NCBI GenBank assembly: GCA_023386865.1
Contig: JAEWIV010000020.1
Coordinates: 1 to 5,485, forward strand
Length of the DNA: 5,485 nt
Source of the DNA: Pseudomonadota bacterium
GTDB taxonomy: Bacteria; Pseudomonadota; Alphaproteobacteria; Reyranellales; Reyranellaceae
Reading direction: 5' to 3'
Position numbers and translations under genes: made by a program. Below are positions 4,477 through 5,485 of the stretch, one piece after another (position 1 is the first letter of the stretch; every line of letters begins with the position of its first letter). The notes beneath the pieces were generated by a model, which searched no databases, was not told the origin of the DNA, and saw only the letters and a program-made list of their open reading frames with translations.

Positions 4477-5485
4477 ATGCAGCAGGCGAGATCCGGGGGG
4501 AGTCAGGCCGGGGGCGGCGAGGTCGACTACGCGGCGCTGCCGGTCGGCGCGTGCGTCGGCCGATACGTCATCCAGGCGGTGCTCGGGCAGGGCGGGTTCG
4601 GCATCACCTATCGCGCCCATGACGAGCAGCTCGGCCGCGACGTCGCCATCAAGGAATACCTGCCGGTGTCCCTGGCGGTGCGCCAGGACGGCAGCACCGT
4701 GCTGCCGCGGTCGACGAAGTTGGCCGACGATTTCGGCTGGGGCCGCGAGCGCTTCGTCGCCGAAGGCCGTACGCTGGCCAGCCTCCACGATGCGCCCGCG
4801 ATCGTGCGCGTCTTCGATTTCATGGAGCTGAACGGCACCGCCTACATCGTGATGGAGCTGGTGCGCGGCGAGACGCTCGAGGACCGGCTGCGCCAGCGCA
4901 CGATGTCGCCCGACGAGGTCGACGCCGTCCTGTGGCCGCTGCTCGACGGCCTCGAGCAGGTGCACGATGCCGGCTTCCTGCACCGCGACATCAAGCCCGC
5001 CAACATCCTGCTGCGCGACAACGGCGCCCCGACGCTGATCGACTTCGGCGCCTCGCGCGCCGCCATGGCCGGCCGCACCGCCGCGATGACGGCGATCTTC
5101 ACGCCGGGCTACGCCGCCGCCGAGCAGATGACCTCGGCGAAGCAGGGACCGTGGACCGACATCTACGGTCTTGCGGCCACGCTCTATCACGCCATCGCCG
5201 GCAGCGCGCCGCCCAGCGCCTTCGACCGCATGCTCGATGATGCGTACCAGCCGCTCGCGAAGCTTTCGCCGGCGGGTTTCCGTGGCGGCGTCCTGGCCGG
5301 CATCGATGCCGGCCTGGCCGTGCGCGCGTCGGACCGGCCGCAGTCGATCGCCGGATGGCGTGGCATCCTCGCCATGCAGAGCGGCGGTGGTGATGCAGCC
5401 ACCCAGGTCGTGGCGCGGGCGATCGATCCCGTCGCCGCACAGGTCGCGCCGCGTGGGCCGGTGGTGCCGGCGCCGCCGGCAGGGC
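4477..5485 (+). CDS. Hanks-type serine/threonine protein kinase, N-terminal 336 residues (partial)
   Basis: The frame opens at the ATG at 4477, 7 nt after GGGGGA (4464-4469), and runs off the right edge. All main kinase motifs are visible: the glycine loop LGQGGFGITY (36-45), the ATP-binding lysine K59 in VAIKEYLP, a likely helix-C glutamate E96, the catalytic loop HRDIKPANIL (169-178, D171 and N176), DFG at 189-191, PGYAAAEQ in place of the APE motif (E216), D228 in TDIYGL, and R287 near the domain end. It should therefore be an active kinase that phosphorylates Ser or Thr. The RDVAIKEYLP signature marks a proteobacterial subgroup. The kinase domain spans about 30-300; an Ala/Pro/Val-rich stretch follows (318-336), probably a linker to a domain beyond the window, often a membrane anchor or sensor in such kinases. 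The first 25 residues are Gly/Ser/Gln-rich and probably disordered. It is divergent from the PH-like membrane protein gene. Confidence 0.95.
   Translation, partial: MQQARSGGSQAGGGEVDYAALPVGACVGRYVIQAVLGQGGFGITYRAHDEQLGRDVAIKEYLPVSLAVRQDGSTVLPRSTKLADDFGWGRERFVAEGRTLASLHDAPAIVRVFDFMELNGTAYIVMELVRGETLEDRLRQRTMSPDEVDAVLWPLLDGLEQVHDAGFLHRDIKPANILLRDNGAPTLIDFGASRAAMAGRTAAMTAIFTPGYAAAEQMTSAKQGPWTDIYGLAATLYHAIAGSAPPSAFDRMLDDAYQPLAKLSPAGFRGGVLAGIDAGLAVRASDRPQSIAGWRGILAMQSGGGDAATQVVARAIDPVAAQVAPRGPVVPAPPAG

Noticed and set aside
4432..5190. A 252-codon minus-strand frame opposite the kinase gene
   Set aside because: All kinase motifs are intact and in order on the plus strand. The opposite frame has no recognisable motif.

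Overview
The window is GC-rich (strong G/C preference at third codon positions). The protein families fit an alphaproteobacterium, perhaps Rhizobiales or Rhodospirillales. This placement is inferred from composition and from the type of kinase, the small helical protein and the RTX-serralysin; there is no rRNA or other marker. No tRNA, rRNA, CRISPR array, insertion sequence or phage gene was seen.

Layout, left to right. Five genes lie on the minus strand and one on the plus strand. (1) Positions 1-291 (minus, cut by the window edge) encode the N-terminus of an extremely acidic, low-complexity protein. (2) Positions 427-1314 (minus) encode an NlpC/P60-type cysteine peptidase or amidase with a conserved N-terminal region and no signal peptide. 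(3) Just upstream of it, 1348-1524 (minus) encodes a 58-residue helical protein of unknown role; the two probably share a transcript. A candidate promoter and two perfect palindromes lie between this pair and the next gene. (4) Positions 1697-3532 (minus) encode a 611-residue serralysin-type (M10) zinc metallopeptidase with eight RTX calcium-binding repeats and a Trp-rich C-terminal domain. It should be exported by a type I system that is not in the window. (5) Positions 3603-4367 (minus) encode a four-helix membrane protein with a cytosolic PH-like segment, 70 bp upstream of the peptidase. (6) Positions 4477-5485 (plus, cut by the window edge) encode a Hanks-type Ser/Thr kinase, transcribed divergently from the membrane protein.

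How the genes may work together. The metallopeptidase would act outside the cell and the NlpC/P60 enzyme on peptidoglycan or another amide substrate. The kinase and membrane protein share a 109-bp intergenic region and could form a signalling pair, but only their arrangement supports this. The most notable non-coding signal is a bulged hairpin in the metallopeptidase leader (3537-3586) whose 3' arm holds the strong Shine-Dalgarno sequence, suggesting translational control. I see no clear evidence of a wholly new multi-gene system; the acidic protein and the leader hairpin are the least explained items.
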